Below are positions 55,578-62,941 of a stretch of DNA of 64,000 bases, piece by piece. The position numbers and the translations under genes are program-made. The first letter of the stretch is position 1. Every line of letters starts with the position of its first letter. A model generated the notes under the pieces. The model did no database searches and had not been told where the DNA came from. It saw only the letters and a program-made list of their open reading frames with translations. The stretch is from Streptacidiphilus fuscans (lineage in GTDB: Bacteria > Actinomycetota > Actinomycetes > Streptomycetales > Streptomycetaceae): NCBI RefSeq assembly GCF_015690355.1, contig NZ_JADPRT010000003.1, forward strand, positions 524,474 to 588,473, written 5' to 3'.

Positions 55578-56900
55578 TCAACGGACGATGTCTCGGATGC
55601 GCGCCGAGAGCTCGGCGACCGGCTGAGCTGATCGGTAAGGCGCGAGCGACTGGCGGAACTCCTGGAGGTGGGCGAACACTCGGGGAGAGGCGGCTTCTGC
55701 GGCTAGGTCCAGCGCCGCCCCCGCCGTGGTGCATGCGAGCTCAAGTTCCTGGGCTTGCAGCTGTGTTCGCGCGAGCCAGAAGGAGTGGAACGCGCGCCCT
55801 CGTAGGTTCGTGACCGGTTCGCTTCGTAGCGCCTGCTCGATCAGAGGTTGCGCCGCTGTCGCGTCGCCCAGCTGACTCAGAGCGATGCCGGTGTCTACCG
55901 TGAGCTTCGTCTGATCGAAGTACTGGACCCAGGCAGGATCGTCGTCCCCGGGGTTGATCCTGCTGAAGTGGTGATGGGCGTCCTCAATGGCCAGGTGGGT
56001 GGCCGCCTGGTCCCGGGCGCTGGCGTGGCCGAACGCCTCGCGCATGGACAGCATCGCCATCAGCCTCGGAGTGCCGCCGTAGAGTCGCGCGCTGTCCTGT
56101 GCTGCCTGGGCAAGGGTGATGGCGTCCTGGTCCTTGTCCTCGTAAGTGGCTTGGAGGCTGAGGCAGGAGAGCACGTTGGCAATGAACGGCCGATCGTTGA
56201 TCTCACGCGCAAGACGAAGAGCATCGGTGAAGTAGCCCCGTGCCGCGCTGTACTGCCGAGCATCGAAGTAGGTCCAGCCCGCGAGGCGAGCAAGCTCGGC
56301 CGCGATGCCGTGCAGGCTCCGCCGGAAGTTGGGATCTGTGGCGTCGCGAAGTATCTCCAGCACGTAGCCCAGTTGCCCGAGCACGGCCGGACGGAGAGCT
56401 TCTCCGCCGTGCTCATCGTCGCGACGCCAGTAGTCCTCGATGGAGGATTGAAGGGACCGGAGCACCGCTGGTGTAGCACGAGTGCCGGCCGCAATGGCGA
56501 GGATGTCATCCAGCTCTCGGCTGGGCGGCGTGGGATCCGTGGCCGCCACTACCGTGGCCGCCACTACCGTGGTTGGAGTGCTCGACTCGGTGGCCCGGCT
56601 GGGGGTGGGCTGCTCCCAGTCTCGCGGCGTGAGGCCGACCATGTGGCCGGGGATACGGAGACCGTCCGCGATCCGCTCGATGACGGTCATATTGGTGATC
56701 TTCCGGGAGCCCGCGATGACCTCCCCGACGCGGCTTGGGGTCAGCTCGCAGAGTCGGGCAATCCGTGAAGGGTAGAAACCGGCCTTGACCTTGGCCAATC
56801 GGAAGATGTCCGCGAAGTCCCGAACCTTGCACGCGGCGATCATCTCGGGATCGGCCAGCAGTCGACTCGGCAGGCCCGGCGTAGGCATGGATTCGGTCAT
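55578..56900 (-). CDS. XRE-type regulator with TPR repeats
   Basis: The ATG at 56900 has GGGGGTA upstream; 440 residues. The helix-turn-helix is near residues 28-85 (FADIFRLAKVKAGFYPSRIARLCELTPSRVGEVIAGSRKI). A Thr/Val-rich linker is followed by ~300 residues of helical repeats (TPR-like: LGQLGYVLEILRDAT, AGWTYFDARQYSAARGYFTDALRLAREI, FIANVLSCLSLQA). This layout is that of peptide- or partner-sensing TPR regulators. It is divergent from the five-gene operon starting at 57082, with a TACCCA-N3-TGGGTA palindrome between them, so it probably controls that operon. Confidence 0.85.
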   Translation of the reverse strand: MTESMPTPGLPSRLLADPEMIAACKVRDFADIFRLAKVKAGFYPSRIARLCELTPSRVGEVIAGSRKITNMTVIERIADGLRIPGHMVGLTPRDWEQPTPSRATESSTPTTVVAATVVAATDPTPPSRELDDILAIAAGTRATPAVLRSLQSSIEDYWRRDDEHGGEALRPAVLGQLGYVLEILRDATDPNFRRSLHGIAAELARLAGWTYFDARQYSAARGYFTDALRLAREINDRPFIANVLSCLSLQATYEDKDQDAITLAQAAQDSARLYGGTPRLMAMLSMREAFGHASARDQAATHLAIEDAHHHFSRINPGDDDPAWVQYFDQTKLTVDTGIALSQLGDATAAQPLIEQALRSEPVTNLRGRAFHSFWLARTQLQAQELELACTTAGAALDLAAEAASPRVFAHLQEFRQSLAPYRSAQPVAELSARIRDIVR

Positions 56901-56965
56901 GTCCGGTACCCCCAGCACCAGCACAGTAGTAACGCGGTGTCACATAGCCTAACCGACCGCGAGTT

Positions 56966-56980
56966 TACCCATGGTGGGTA
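56966..56980. promoter_or_regulatory. palindromic operator candidate in divergent promoter
   Basis: TACCCA-TGG-TGGGTA, a perfect 6-3-6 palindrome overlapping a TATACA hexamer (56979-56984) that could be the -10 of the rightward operon. It lies 66 bp before the regulator start and 102 bp before the first operon ATG. Confidence 0.5.
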
Positions 56981-57081
56981 TACATGTGGCCCTTAGCCCG
57001 CCACCTCCCTGCCAGCAATCCTGGGGTTACTCCGAGGACAGGCCCGGAGGAACCCGGCGGATTCGGAGGGCGGTCATCCCG

Positions 57082-57345
57082 ATGACTCGCAGCAACACAG
57101 CCGCACTCCCGGCGCACGAGTGGTCGGAGCCGCCACAGGCGGGCGCGCTGCTTTATGACGCGGTCAAGGACAAGGTCGGCGAGTTCCGGTCGATGACGCA
57201 ACATGACGATCGCTACTGGCTTCGGCCCGTTGGTGGCGGGCACGAGTGGAGCGCCCGGCTCGAAAGCCTCCACCCGGCCGAGCGCTACGAGGAGCTAAGA
57301 GCCAGGGTCCAGGCGGCCAACCGACAGAGCCGCTGGGGGCTGTGA
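57082..57345 (+). CDS. small conserved protein, first gene of XRE-linked operon
   Basis: An 87-residue protein from the ATG at 57082 (GGAGGG 11 bp upstream). Core: PPQAGALLYDAVKDKVGEFRSM, then YWLRPVGGGHEWSARLESLHPAERYEELRARVQAANR. I recognise the pattern from small streptomycete proteins next to XRE regulators, but no function is known. The glycine-rich HEW segment suggests a small beta barrel. Its TGA overlaps the next ATG (TGATG). Confidence 0.65.
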   Translation: MTRSNTAALPAHEWSEPPQAGALLYDAVKDKVGEFRSMTQHDDRYWLRPVGGGHEWSARLESLHPAERYEELRARVQAANRQSRWGL

Positions 57346-57617
57346 TGGGCGCGACCACACGTCTGCGCTTCCGGGAATACACCGTGCCCGTCCCCGGCGC
57401 TCAAACACTCACTCAGGGTGAAGAGTTGAGCGCGACGATCTCCAGTGCAGAGTGCGTCACCGGGGCCGAGGCGGACTGCGGTGCCGCTTCCGGTGATGTG
57501 CTCAGCACTGACGAACTGGTCCGGTGGATCGCCACACATCAGGCCCGGACGGGTCACGAGATCTTCGAGCAGATCACACGCAGGGTGATCCGGTCAGAGG
57601 CAGGGATGTGGTTGTGA
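57345..57617 (+). CDS. DUF7848-like small protein
   Basis: A 90-residue protein from the ATG at 57345. The central ECVTGAEADCGAASG and later HQARTGHEIFEQI place two cysteines and two histidines in the order seen in DUF7848-like proteins, suggesting a small zinc-binding fold. The family call is from memory of the pattern. Coupled to both neighbours by overlaps (TGATG before, GTGA after). Confidence 0.6.
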   Translation: MGATTRLRFREYTVPVPGAQTLTQGEELSATISSAECVTGAEADCGAASGDVLSTDELVRWIATHQARTGHEIFEQITRRVIRSEAGMWL

Positions 57618-57892
57618 CCTCGGACCACTCCAGACAACGACGCCTTCAACTCTGGAGTCGGGCGGAACGAATGCGCATCGGCGTCATGACGGCGCGACGC
57701 AGCAGGGAAGCGCTCCAACTCGTTCGAGCTGAGGCCAAGCGTCAGCTCCCAGCGGAAGCTCTGTCATGGTTCGACCCCGCCAGCACCTGGAGTTCATCCA
57801 GCCCGCGCCCGCGTCCTCCTCGCACTGCGCCTGACACCGCCCCGCACCTCCTCACCGCCGAACCACCCCCTGACTCCCGCGACGGCCGCTAA
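57614..57892 (+). CDS. small basic/Pro-rich protein, unknown
   Basis: A 92-residue protein from the GTG at 57614, inside the preceding stop (GTGA). Residues 1-55 are Arg-rich helices (RQRRLQLWSRAERMRIGVMTARRS); residues 60-92 are Pro/Ser/Thr-rich and disordered, ending DSRDGR. No family recognised. It has the length and two-part look (structured leader, low-complexity end) of some RiPP precursors, but this is only a resemblance. Confidence 0.5.
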   Translation: MTSDHSRQRRLQLWSRAERMRIGVMTARRSREALQLVRAEAKRQLPAEALSWFDPASTWSSSSPRPRPPRTAPDTAPHLLTAEPPPDSRDGR

Positions 57893-57975
57893 GTCCCCCA
57901 CAGCGGACCGAAGCGGGTTGCAAGACCCGGCTCACGCTCGTGAGTCTGGGAACCATCAGATGCCCTGGAGGGCTT

Positions 57976-58092
57976 ATGGCCGACAACGGAGGGCACGGGG
58001 GTAACCCCGCGCCGATCACACCGCCCCCGCCACCCCCGCCGCCGTCCCCTGACGGCAGCTCGCCGCCTGGCGATGGAGGCCACCGCAAGTGA
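57976..58092 (+). CDS. 38-residue Pro/Gly-rich peptide coupled to PIMT-like methyltransferase
   Basis: ATG at 57976 with a strong GGAGGG 3 bp upstream; TGA at 58090-58092 overlapping the methyltransferase GTG by 4 bp. The peptide has a Gly/His head (MADNGGHGGNPAPIT), eight prolines in a row (residues 16-23), and a tail SPDGSSPPGDGGHRK. It contains two Asp-Gly pairs (26-27, 33-34) and one Asn-Gly (4-5), the sequences most prone to succinimide formation. A hairpin CTCACG-CT-CGTGAG stands upstream (57931-57944). It may be the substrate of the methyltransferase; not proven. Confidence 0.6.
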   Translation: MADNGGHGGNPAPITPPPPPPPPSPDGSSPPGDGGHRK

Positions 58093-59273
58093 CGCACGAC
58101 CGTAAGTCGGAGAGCCGCCCCGGTGACGCACTGGGGCGGTTCCTCCTCAACGCCGGCGTTCTGACAGAGGACTGGAGCGACATCTTTCAAGCCGTGCCCC
58201 GTGCCCTGTTCCTGCCCCCGCTGTTTTGGTCACACGACATGGCGACCGGCCAGAGCACCGCCGTGGACCGCGTCAAGGACCCCAACGCCTGGATGCGGGA
58301 GGCCCACGCGAACGTGCCGCTGGTAACGCAGTGGGACGACGGTAAGCACCGCGGAATGAAAGCCGGGTCAGTTCCCACCAGCTCGGCGTCAATGCCCTCG
58401 GTGGTGGCCTCGATGCTGCGAGACCTGAACGTCGAATCCGGGATGAGGGTCTTGGAGATCGGCACCGGCACCGGCTGGAACGCCGCGCTCCTGTGCCAGC
58501 GTCTAGGCAGCGCGAATGTAGTGTCCGTCGAGATTGACCCCGGCGTGGCCACCGCTGCACGACTCGCCCTGTCTGCGGCCGGATACGACCCAGAACTCAT
58601 CTGCGCCGACGGCCGCGACGGCTGGGTCAGCGGTGCCCCCTACGACCGCATCATCGCGACCGCGGGAGTACGCCAGATCCCGCCAACGTGGCTCGACCAA
58701 ACCCGGACAGGAGGAATCATCCTCGCGCCTTGGGGCACCGACTACGCGCCCCAAGACGCGGTTCTGCGTCTCGTCAAGGCGGAGGACGGCAGCGCATCGG
58801 GTCGTTTCACCGACTTCGTGGAGTTCATGAAGATCCGCGCCCAGCGTCTCGCCTGGCCCCGGCACGAGGAGTACGTGCCCAACTTCCCCGGAGACGCTGA
58901 GAGGTCAACGACACCGTTGTCTGTCGCTGAGCTCGGAGGGAAGTTCGACACCGCCCAGTTCGTCACCGGCCTGTGCATCCCGAACTGCACCCACCTCGTC
59001 CATCGGCAGGACGACGGGACCACGGTGGCGTGGTTCTACTCGCTCAACGACCACTCGTGGGCGGCCACCGTCTTCCGATCCGACGCGGCAACCGGTGAGG
59101 TCTACCAGTCCGGGAACCGTCGTCTGTGGAACGAAGTGGAGCACGCCCTGAGTTGGTGGCACAGCCTCGGTACGCCTGAGGTGTCCCGCTTCGGTGTGAC
59201 CGTTGACCACACTGGCCAGCAAGTCTGGTTCGACGCACCCGAGAACAGCCTGAGGGCTGCCCTTTTAGCCTGA
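58089..59273 (+). CDS. PIMT-like O-methyltransferase of RiPP type
   Basis: A 394-residue protein starting with GTG at 58089. The N-terminal part (GRFLLNAGVLTEDWSDIFQAVPRALFLPPLFW) and PTSSASMPS (97-105, the position of the PIMT TISQP loop) lead into SAM motif I VLEIGTGTGWN (121-131), acidic VEID (147-150), YDRIIATAGV (185-194) and LAPWGT (212-217). After ~residue 260 follows a ~130-residue extra C-terminal domain absent from housekeeping L-isoaspartyl methyltransferases but present in those tailoring graspetides and lanthipeptides, where Asp is esterified and turned into succinimide or isoaspartate. No ATP-grasp or Lan enzyme is in the window. Confidence 0.8.
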   Translation: MTHDRKSESRPGDALGRFLLNAGVLTEDWSDIFQAVPRALFLPPLFWSHDMATGQSTAVDRVKDPNAWMREAHANVPLVTQWDDGKHRGMKAGSVPTSSASMPSVVASMLRDLNVESGMRVLEIGTGTGWNAALLCQRLGSANVVSVEIDPGVATAARLALSAAGYDPELICADGRDGWVSGAPYDRIIATAGVRQIPPTWLDQTRTGGIILAPWGTDYAPQDAVLRLVKAEDGSASGRFTDFVEFMKIRAQRLAWPRHEEYVPNFPGDAERSTTPLSVAELGGKFDTAQFVTGLCIPNCTHLVHRQDDGTTVAWFYSLNDHSWAATVFRSDAATGEVYQSGNRRLWNEVEHALSWWHSLGTPEVSRFGVTVDHTGQQVWFDAPENSLRAALLA

Positions 59274-59369
59274 CGGGCCCATACGACCCCGGCACTCCGC
59301 TCCCCGTGGCGGAACTGCCGGGGCACTCGCATGCGCTCACCAGCGGCGCCAACGACGAAGGCCATGGTC

Positions 59370-59837
59370 TCAGTCCAGCCCCAGCTCCTGGCCGAGCTGG
59401 GCCAGGGCGTTCGCTGCGTCGTGACGGCGTTGGTCGTCCACACGCTTGTAGCTCATGAGGTCCTCGAACCGGATGCGGCGGTGCCGTCCGACCCGGCGGT
59501 AGGGGATCTGGCCCTCGTCCAGGAGCCCGATGAGGTATGGCCGTGAGACGTTGAGCAGCTCTGCGGCCTGCTGAGTCGTCAGCTCGGCGTCCACGGGCAG
59601 GACCTGTACGCCCTTGCCGCTCGCCAGCGACGCCAGCATCGCGGCGAACATCTCGGCGACGGGTCGCGGCAGCACCAGGGTTTCGTCCTGCGCGCCGACC
59701 TCAAGGTGTACGCGGATGTCGTCGTCGCTGCCTTCGGTGCAGGCGAGGTAATCGTTGACCCGGCGCAGCGCGCGCTCGGCGTCCTGCGTGTTGATGACGC
59801 CGGGTTCCAGCTTCCGGCTCTGTGCGGTGGTGGCCAT
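59370..59837 (-). CDS. excisionase-type HTH (antitoxin-like) protein
   Basis: The ATG at 59837 is chosen because GGGGGGAG lies 8 bp upstream; 155 residues. The N-terminal half (ARERALRRVNDYLAC-like helix, then VHLEVGAQDETLVLPRPVAEMF) is typical of actinobacterial proteins with a C-terminal MerR/excisionase helix-turn-helix: LTTQQAAELLNVSRPYLIGLLDEG followed by IPYRRVGRHRRIRFEDLMSY. Relatives are often antitoxins of PIN-domain toxins. Downstream (59274-59369) there is no room for a toxin, so it is an orphan. Confidence 0.8.
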   Translation of the reverse strand: MATTAQSRKLEPGVINTQDAERALRRVNDYLACTEGSDDDIRVHLEVGAQDETLVLPRPVAEMFAAMLASLASGKGVQVLPVDAELTTQQAAELLNVSRPYLIGLLDEGQIPYRRVGRHRRIRFEDLMSYKRVDDQRRHDAANALAQLGQELGLD

Positions 59838-60032
59838 AACGTTCACTCCCCCCAGTCACCCAACTGAATTATTCGCAACAAACGCAGTAAATGCAACAGC
59901 GAAACGCGACGAGCCTCAGCTGGGAGGCTCACGCGAGCGATTCACTGGAGGAGTTGCTGCGCTGGGTGCAGGTGCGGACGGTCGCGCCTGTGGGGAGCAG
60001 ACCGGTCGAAGGGGGAGCGATCGGACGACCCC

Positions 60033-60281
60033 TCAGTCCCGGAAGTGGACGAGGATCCGGCCCGGGTTCTTCGGGTCGGGCTCGTGGCGGGCGTAGAGCT
60101 TGCGGATGTGCTTCTGGTCGAGGAAGGCCAGGACGCGGCGCTTGAGCTGGCCGGAGCCCTTGCCCGGGATGATCTCGGCGACCGGGTCGCCGGACTGGGC
60201 GGCGGAGAAGAGGAACTGACGGAGCATCAGTTCGATGTCGCGGTTGTTGCGGAAGATCGGGTGCAGGTCGAGGCTGCGCAT
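60033..60281 (-). CDS. small Smr-like protein
   Basis: An 82-residue protein from the ATG at 60281 (AAAGGA upstream). It starts MRSLDLHPIFRNNRDIELML and has the EIIPGKGSGQLKRRVLAFLDQ loop, the LDLH and GxGxG-type motifs of Smr (MutS2 C-terminal) domains, which bind or nick nucleic acid. The stand-alone Smr domain suggests an RNA/DNA endonuclease or ribosome-associated role; the C-terminus VHFRD is complete. Confidence 0.8.
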   Translation of the reverse strand: MRSLDLHPIFRNNRDIELMLRQFLFSAAQSGDPVAEIIPGKGSGQLKRRVLAFLDQKHIRKLYARHEPDPKNPGRILVHFRD

Positions 60282-60487
60282 GGGTGAGGTCGGTCCTTTC
60301 CGCTCCGGCTCCGGGTCGGCACAGGGTTGAACGTACTCCCGGGTGGCGGACGGGGCGACGTGGCAGGTGAGGGCTGGTGGGGGCAGGTGTCGGAACAGTC
60401 GCCGACTGCTCTCGGTTCCGTTGCGAAAGGGTGTGAAGGACGGGGATCCCGAGGTCAGCGGCGTGCGGTCGACCATGATGGCCCGCG

Positions 60488-60523
60488 GATCGACCTGATC
60501 GACCTGATCGACCTGATCGGCCT
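60488..60523 (+). repeat. four tandem 9-bp repeats (GATCGACCT)
   Basis: Three exact GATCGACCT copies and one variant GATCGGCCT, followed by GATCAAC and GATCGACC. Located between the Smr gene and the lipoprotein gene, 38-73 bp before the lipoprotein ATG. Confidence 0.9.
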
Positions 60524-60560
60524 GATCAACGATCGACCGACTTCGTCCGTGGGGGGCCTC

Positions 60561-61262
60561 ATGAACAGCAGCCGTCTTCTCCGTGCCGTCGCCGGCCTCG
60601 CGCTGGTGGGCTCGTTGACGGGATGCGGCGTGATCAGCGTGGGCGCCGGCAGCACCGCAACGCCCACCACGTCCGCGACCGGCAACACCACGGGCGGAGC
60701 TTCTGTGACCTCGTCGACCACCTCCTCGACCTCCTCGTCCTCCTCGGCCTCCGGGACCGCGGACGCGCAGGCGCTGCTCGGCGAGATGGTCCCCTACCCC
60801 GCCGGAGCGCGGCCGTGGGCGCAGAGCAAGACCGGCGCGTTCGGCCTGAGCGACTTCATCAACAACTTCTACGTGCCGGATGCCCGGGCGCAGGAGACCC
60901 CGAGCGTGCAGCGCCGTGGCTTCACCGGCGCGGCCCGGCACGGTTGGTTCACCGCGGACGGCTCCCAGGACGAGGTGTGGCTGGTCGACTTCGCCACCGA
61001 CACCGGCGCGCAGAGCATGCTCCTGGAGCTGAGCAACAGTTGGAAGGAAGAGACCTCGTCCGGGGCCGGCTACCAGGACCCCGGGGTGAACGGGATGGGC
61101 ATGACCAACCCGACGCTGGACGCCCAGGGCAACGCCTGGGCCAAGGAGGCCGCCCGGGTCGGCCGAACGCTCGTCTACGTCATCACCTTCGCGCCTGCCA
61201 CGCCGGACAAGGCGGCGGCTGAGGCGCTGATCAAGCAGCAGGTCGGCCGGGTCTCCGGCTGA
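60561..61262 (+). CDS. lipoprotein, unknown function
   Basis: The ATG at 60561 follows GGGGGG; 233 residues. Signal and lipobox: LLRAVAGLALVGSLTGC, then a Thr/Ser-rich linker to ~residue 75. The mature domain (QALLGEMVPYPAGARPWAQSKTGAFGLSDFINNFYVPD, GFTGAARHGWFTADGSQDEVWLVDFATDTGAQSM) has no named family I recognise; it is expected on the outer membrane face. The start was chosen by ribosome site and lipobox, the frame upstream passes through repeats. Confidence 0.75.
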   Translation: MNSSRLLRAVAGLALVGSLTGCGVISVGAGSTATPTTSATGNTTGGASVTSSTTSSTSSSSSASGTADAQALLGEMVPYPAGARPWAQSKTGAFGLSDFINNFYVPDARAQETPSVQRRGFTGAARHGWFTADGSQDEVWLVDFATDTGAQSMLLELSNSWKEETSSGAGYQDPGVNGMGMTNPTLDAQGNAWAKEAARVGRTLVYVITFAPATPDKAAAEALIKQQVGRVSG

Positions 61263-61299
61263 CCCCCGGCCCCGTCGCCTCCTCAGCAGCGGGCCCAGC

Positions 61300-62037
61300 T
61301 CACGCCAGCAGCCCCGGCAGCACCCGCCGCAGCATCCTGCGGAAGAGCGCGTCGCGCTCGGCCGGGCCGTCGACAGGGCCGTCGGCGAGGCTGTCGACGG
61401 GAGGCGGGCCGGCCGCCGTCAGGGCGGCGAGCAGGTGCGGGTGGCGGCCCTCCGCCGCGACGGAGGCGAGGTAGGCGCCCTGCGCCGGCGGCGCAGGAGC
61501 CGCGCCGGAGCCCGGGGAGGCGGCGAGGAGTTCCTGCCGGGCGAAGAGTGAGGCGAGGCCGCCGACCAGGCCGATCGCCTCCAGCTTGGCGCGGCCGTCG
61601 CCGGGTGCGGGGGCGAGGACGGCCAACGCGTGGTCCAGGTAGTCGATCGCGCGCGGGCCGAGGACCGGGCCCCGCTGGGCAGCCAGGTCGAGCATCCAGG
61701 GATGCCGCAGGTAGGCGGCCTTGGACTGGACGGCGAGCCCGCTCAGATCCTCGATCCAGTCGCCGGTCGGCGCGACGGAGAGGTCGATCTCACCGGCGAC
61801 CGTGTCGGCCATCAGGTCCAGCAGGTCGTCGCGGCTCGCGACGTAGCGGTAGAGCGAGGCCGGGCCGGTGCCCAGGCGCTGGGCGACGGCGCGCATCGAG
61901 ACCGCGGCGAGACCCTCGGCGTCGGCCAACTCCACGGCCTCGGCGGTGATCTGGGGGCGGCTGCGCTCGGGGGCGGGGCCGCGTGCGCCGCGTTCGGGAC
62001 GTTGCCAGACGGCCGGGCGGGCGGGCTTGTCCGACAT
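61300..62037 (-). CDS. TetR-family regulator
   Basis: A 245-residue repressor from the ATG at 62037 with GGAGGAGG upstream. N-terminal helix-turn-helix: ITAEAVELADAEGLAAVSMRAVAQRLGTGPASLYRYVASRDDLLDLM. The C-terminal ligand domain (about residues 100-240) is of the TetR_C type and Ala/Gly-rich. A 19-bp palindrome 122 bp upstream is a likely operator. The ligand is unknown; the divergent LURP-one-related gene may be its target. Confidence 0.9.
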   Translation of the reverse strand: MSDKPARPAVWQRPERGARGPAPERSRPQITAEAVELADAEGLAAVSMRAVAQRLGTGPASLYRYVASRDDLLDLMADTVAGEIDLSVAPTGDWIEDLSGLAVQSKAAYLRHPWMLDLAAQRGPVLGPRAIDYLDHALAVLAPAPGDGRAKLEAIGLVGGLASLFARQELLAASPGSGAAPAPPAQGAYLASVAAEGRHPHLLAALTAAGPPPVDSLADGPVDGPAERDALFRRMLRRVLPGLLA

Positions 62038-62158
62038 CAGGTTGTCCTCCTCCGCGCCATCATGACCCCTGTCCCCACAACCATGACTCCGTCTCCCCGC
62101 CGCCATGGCTCGGTCTGCGCGCCGTCATGGCTCTGTGTGGTCGCCTTGCATTCTATTA

Positions 62159-62177
62159 CTGCGATCGTCGATCGCAG
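62159..62177. promoter_or_regulatory. 19-bp palindrome, TetR operator candidate
   Basis: CTGCGATCG-T-CGATCGCAG, perfect 9-1-9 dyad in the divergent region between the TetR gene and the LURP-one-related gene. On the minus strand it sits upstream of TAATAG (62153-62158), which could be a -10 element. Confidence 0.6.
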
Positions 62178-62301
62178 ATTCATGCTGGGCGCGTCGTTTG
62201 CGGACGGATGGAAGCATGGGCGCTGACGCCCGGTCGGCCGGGACGCCGGTCGGATTGCCGACCGGGACGCCGATCTGAGTACCAGTGAGGGGAAACGCAC
62301 C

Positions 62302-62802
62302 ATGAAGTTCCTGATGCGCGAGCGGATCTTCGGCTTCGGCGACGACCACTGGATCACCACCGAGCACGGCGAGAAGGCCTTCCTCGTCGACGGGAAGGCG
62401 CTCCGCGTCCGCGAGACCTTCGAGCTGAAGGACCATCACACGGGTGAGGTGGTGGCCGTGATCAAGAAGAAGCTGCTCTCGGTCCGCGACGCCATGGTCG
62501 TCGAGCAGCACCACGGCGGGCACCTCGCCACGGTGAAGAAGAAGCTGATCACCGTCTTCCACGACAAGTACCTCGCCGAGCTGGACGGCTCGGTCGGCGG
62601 CGGCGAGATCGAGATCGTCGGCAACTTCACCGACCACGAGTTCCACCTGGAGCGGGACGGCCGCCGGATCGCGGTCGTCAGCAAGAGCTGGTTCAGCGTT
62701 CGCGACCACTACGCGATCGACGTCGCCGACGGCGAGGACGTCCCGCTGCTGCTCAGCATCGCGGTCTGCGTCGAGCACCTGGACGCCGAGGAGCACCACT
62801 GA
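62302..62802 (+). CDS. LURP-one-related (tubby-like fold) protein
   Basis: A 166-residue protein with GAGGGGA before the ATG. MKFLMRERIFGFGDDHWITTEHGEKAFLVDGKAL and the repeated beta units (TFELKDHHTGEVVAVIKKKLLSVRDAM, IVGNFTDHEFHLERDGRRIAVVSKSWFSVRDHYAI) match the LOR family, related to phospholipid scramblase/tubby folds. Cytosolic or membrane-peripheral; function in bacteria unknown. Divergent from the TetR gene. Confidence 0.85.
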   Translation: MKFLMRERIFGFGDDHWITTEHGEKAFLVDGKALRVRETFELKDHHTGEVVAVIKKKLLSVRDAMVVEQHHGGHLATVKKKLITVFHDKYLAELDGSVGGGEIEIVGNFTDHEFHLERDGRRIAVVSKSWFSVRDHYAIDVADGEDVPLLLSIAVCVEHLDAEEHH

Positions 62803-62861
62803 AGGCGGCATCGTCCCAGCGGAGACAACTGGCAGCAGCTGACAGCATCGCCTTCCATAAC

Positions 62862-62882
62862 CTTGAGTGGAATAGACTCAAC
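62862..62882 (+). promoter_or_regulatory. HspR-binding HAIR element before clpB
   Basis: CTTGAGT-N7-ACTCAAC (62862-62868 and 62876-62882), one mismatch from the HAIR consensus CTTGAGT-N7-ACTCAAG. A second half site CTTGAGT lies at 62893-62899. The element overlaps a possible promoter (TTGAGT 62863, TATGTC 62885). HspR with DnaK represses such sites until heat shock. Confidence 0.85.
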
Positions 62883-62941
62883 TTATGTCATGCTTGAGTG
62901 AGCAGACATGAGGTGAAGGCTCGGAGGAGGACCGAACACAC

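Noticed and set aside
52643..59837. Accessory stretch as an integrated mobile island
   Set aside because: No integrase, transposase, relaxase or flanking direct repeats were found, and no tRNA borders it.
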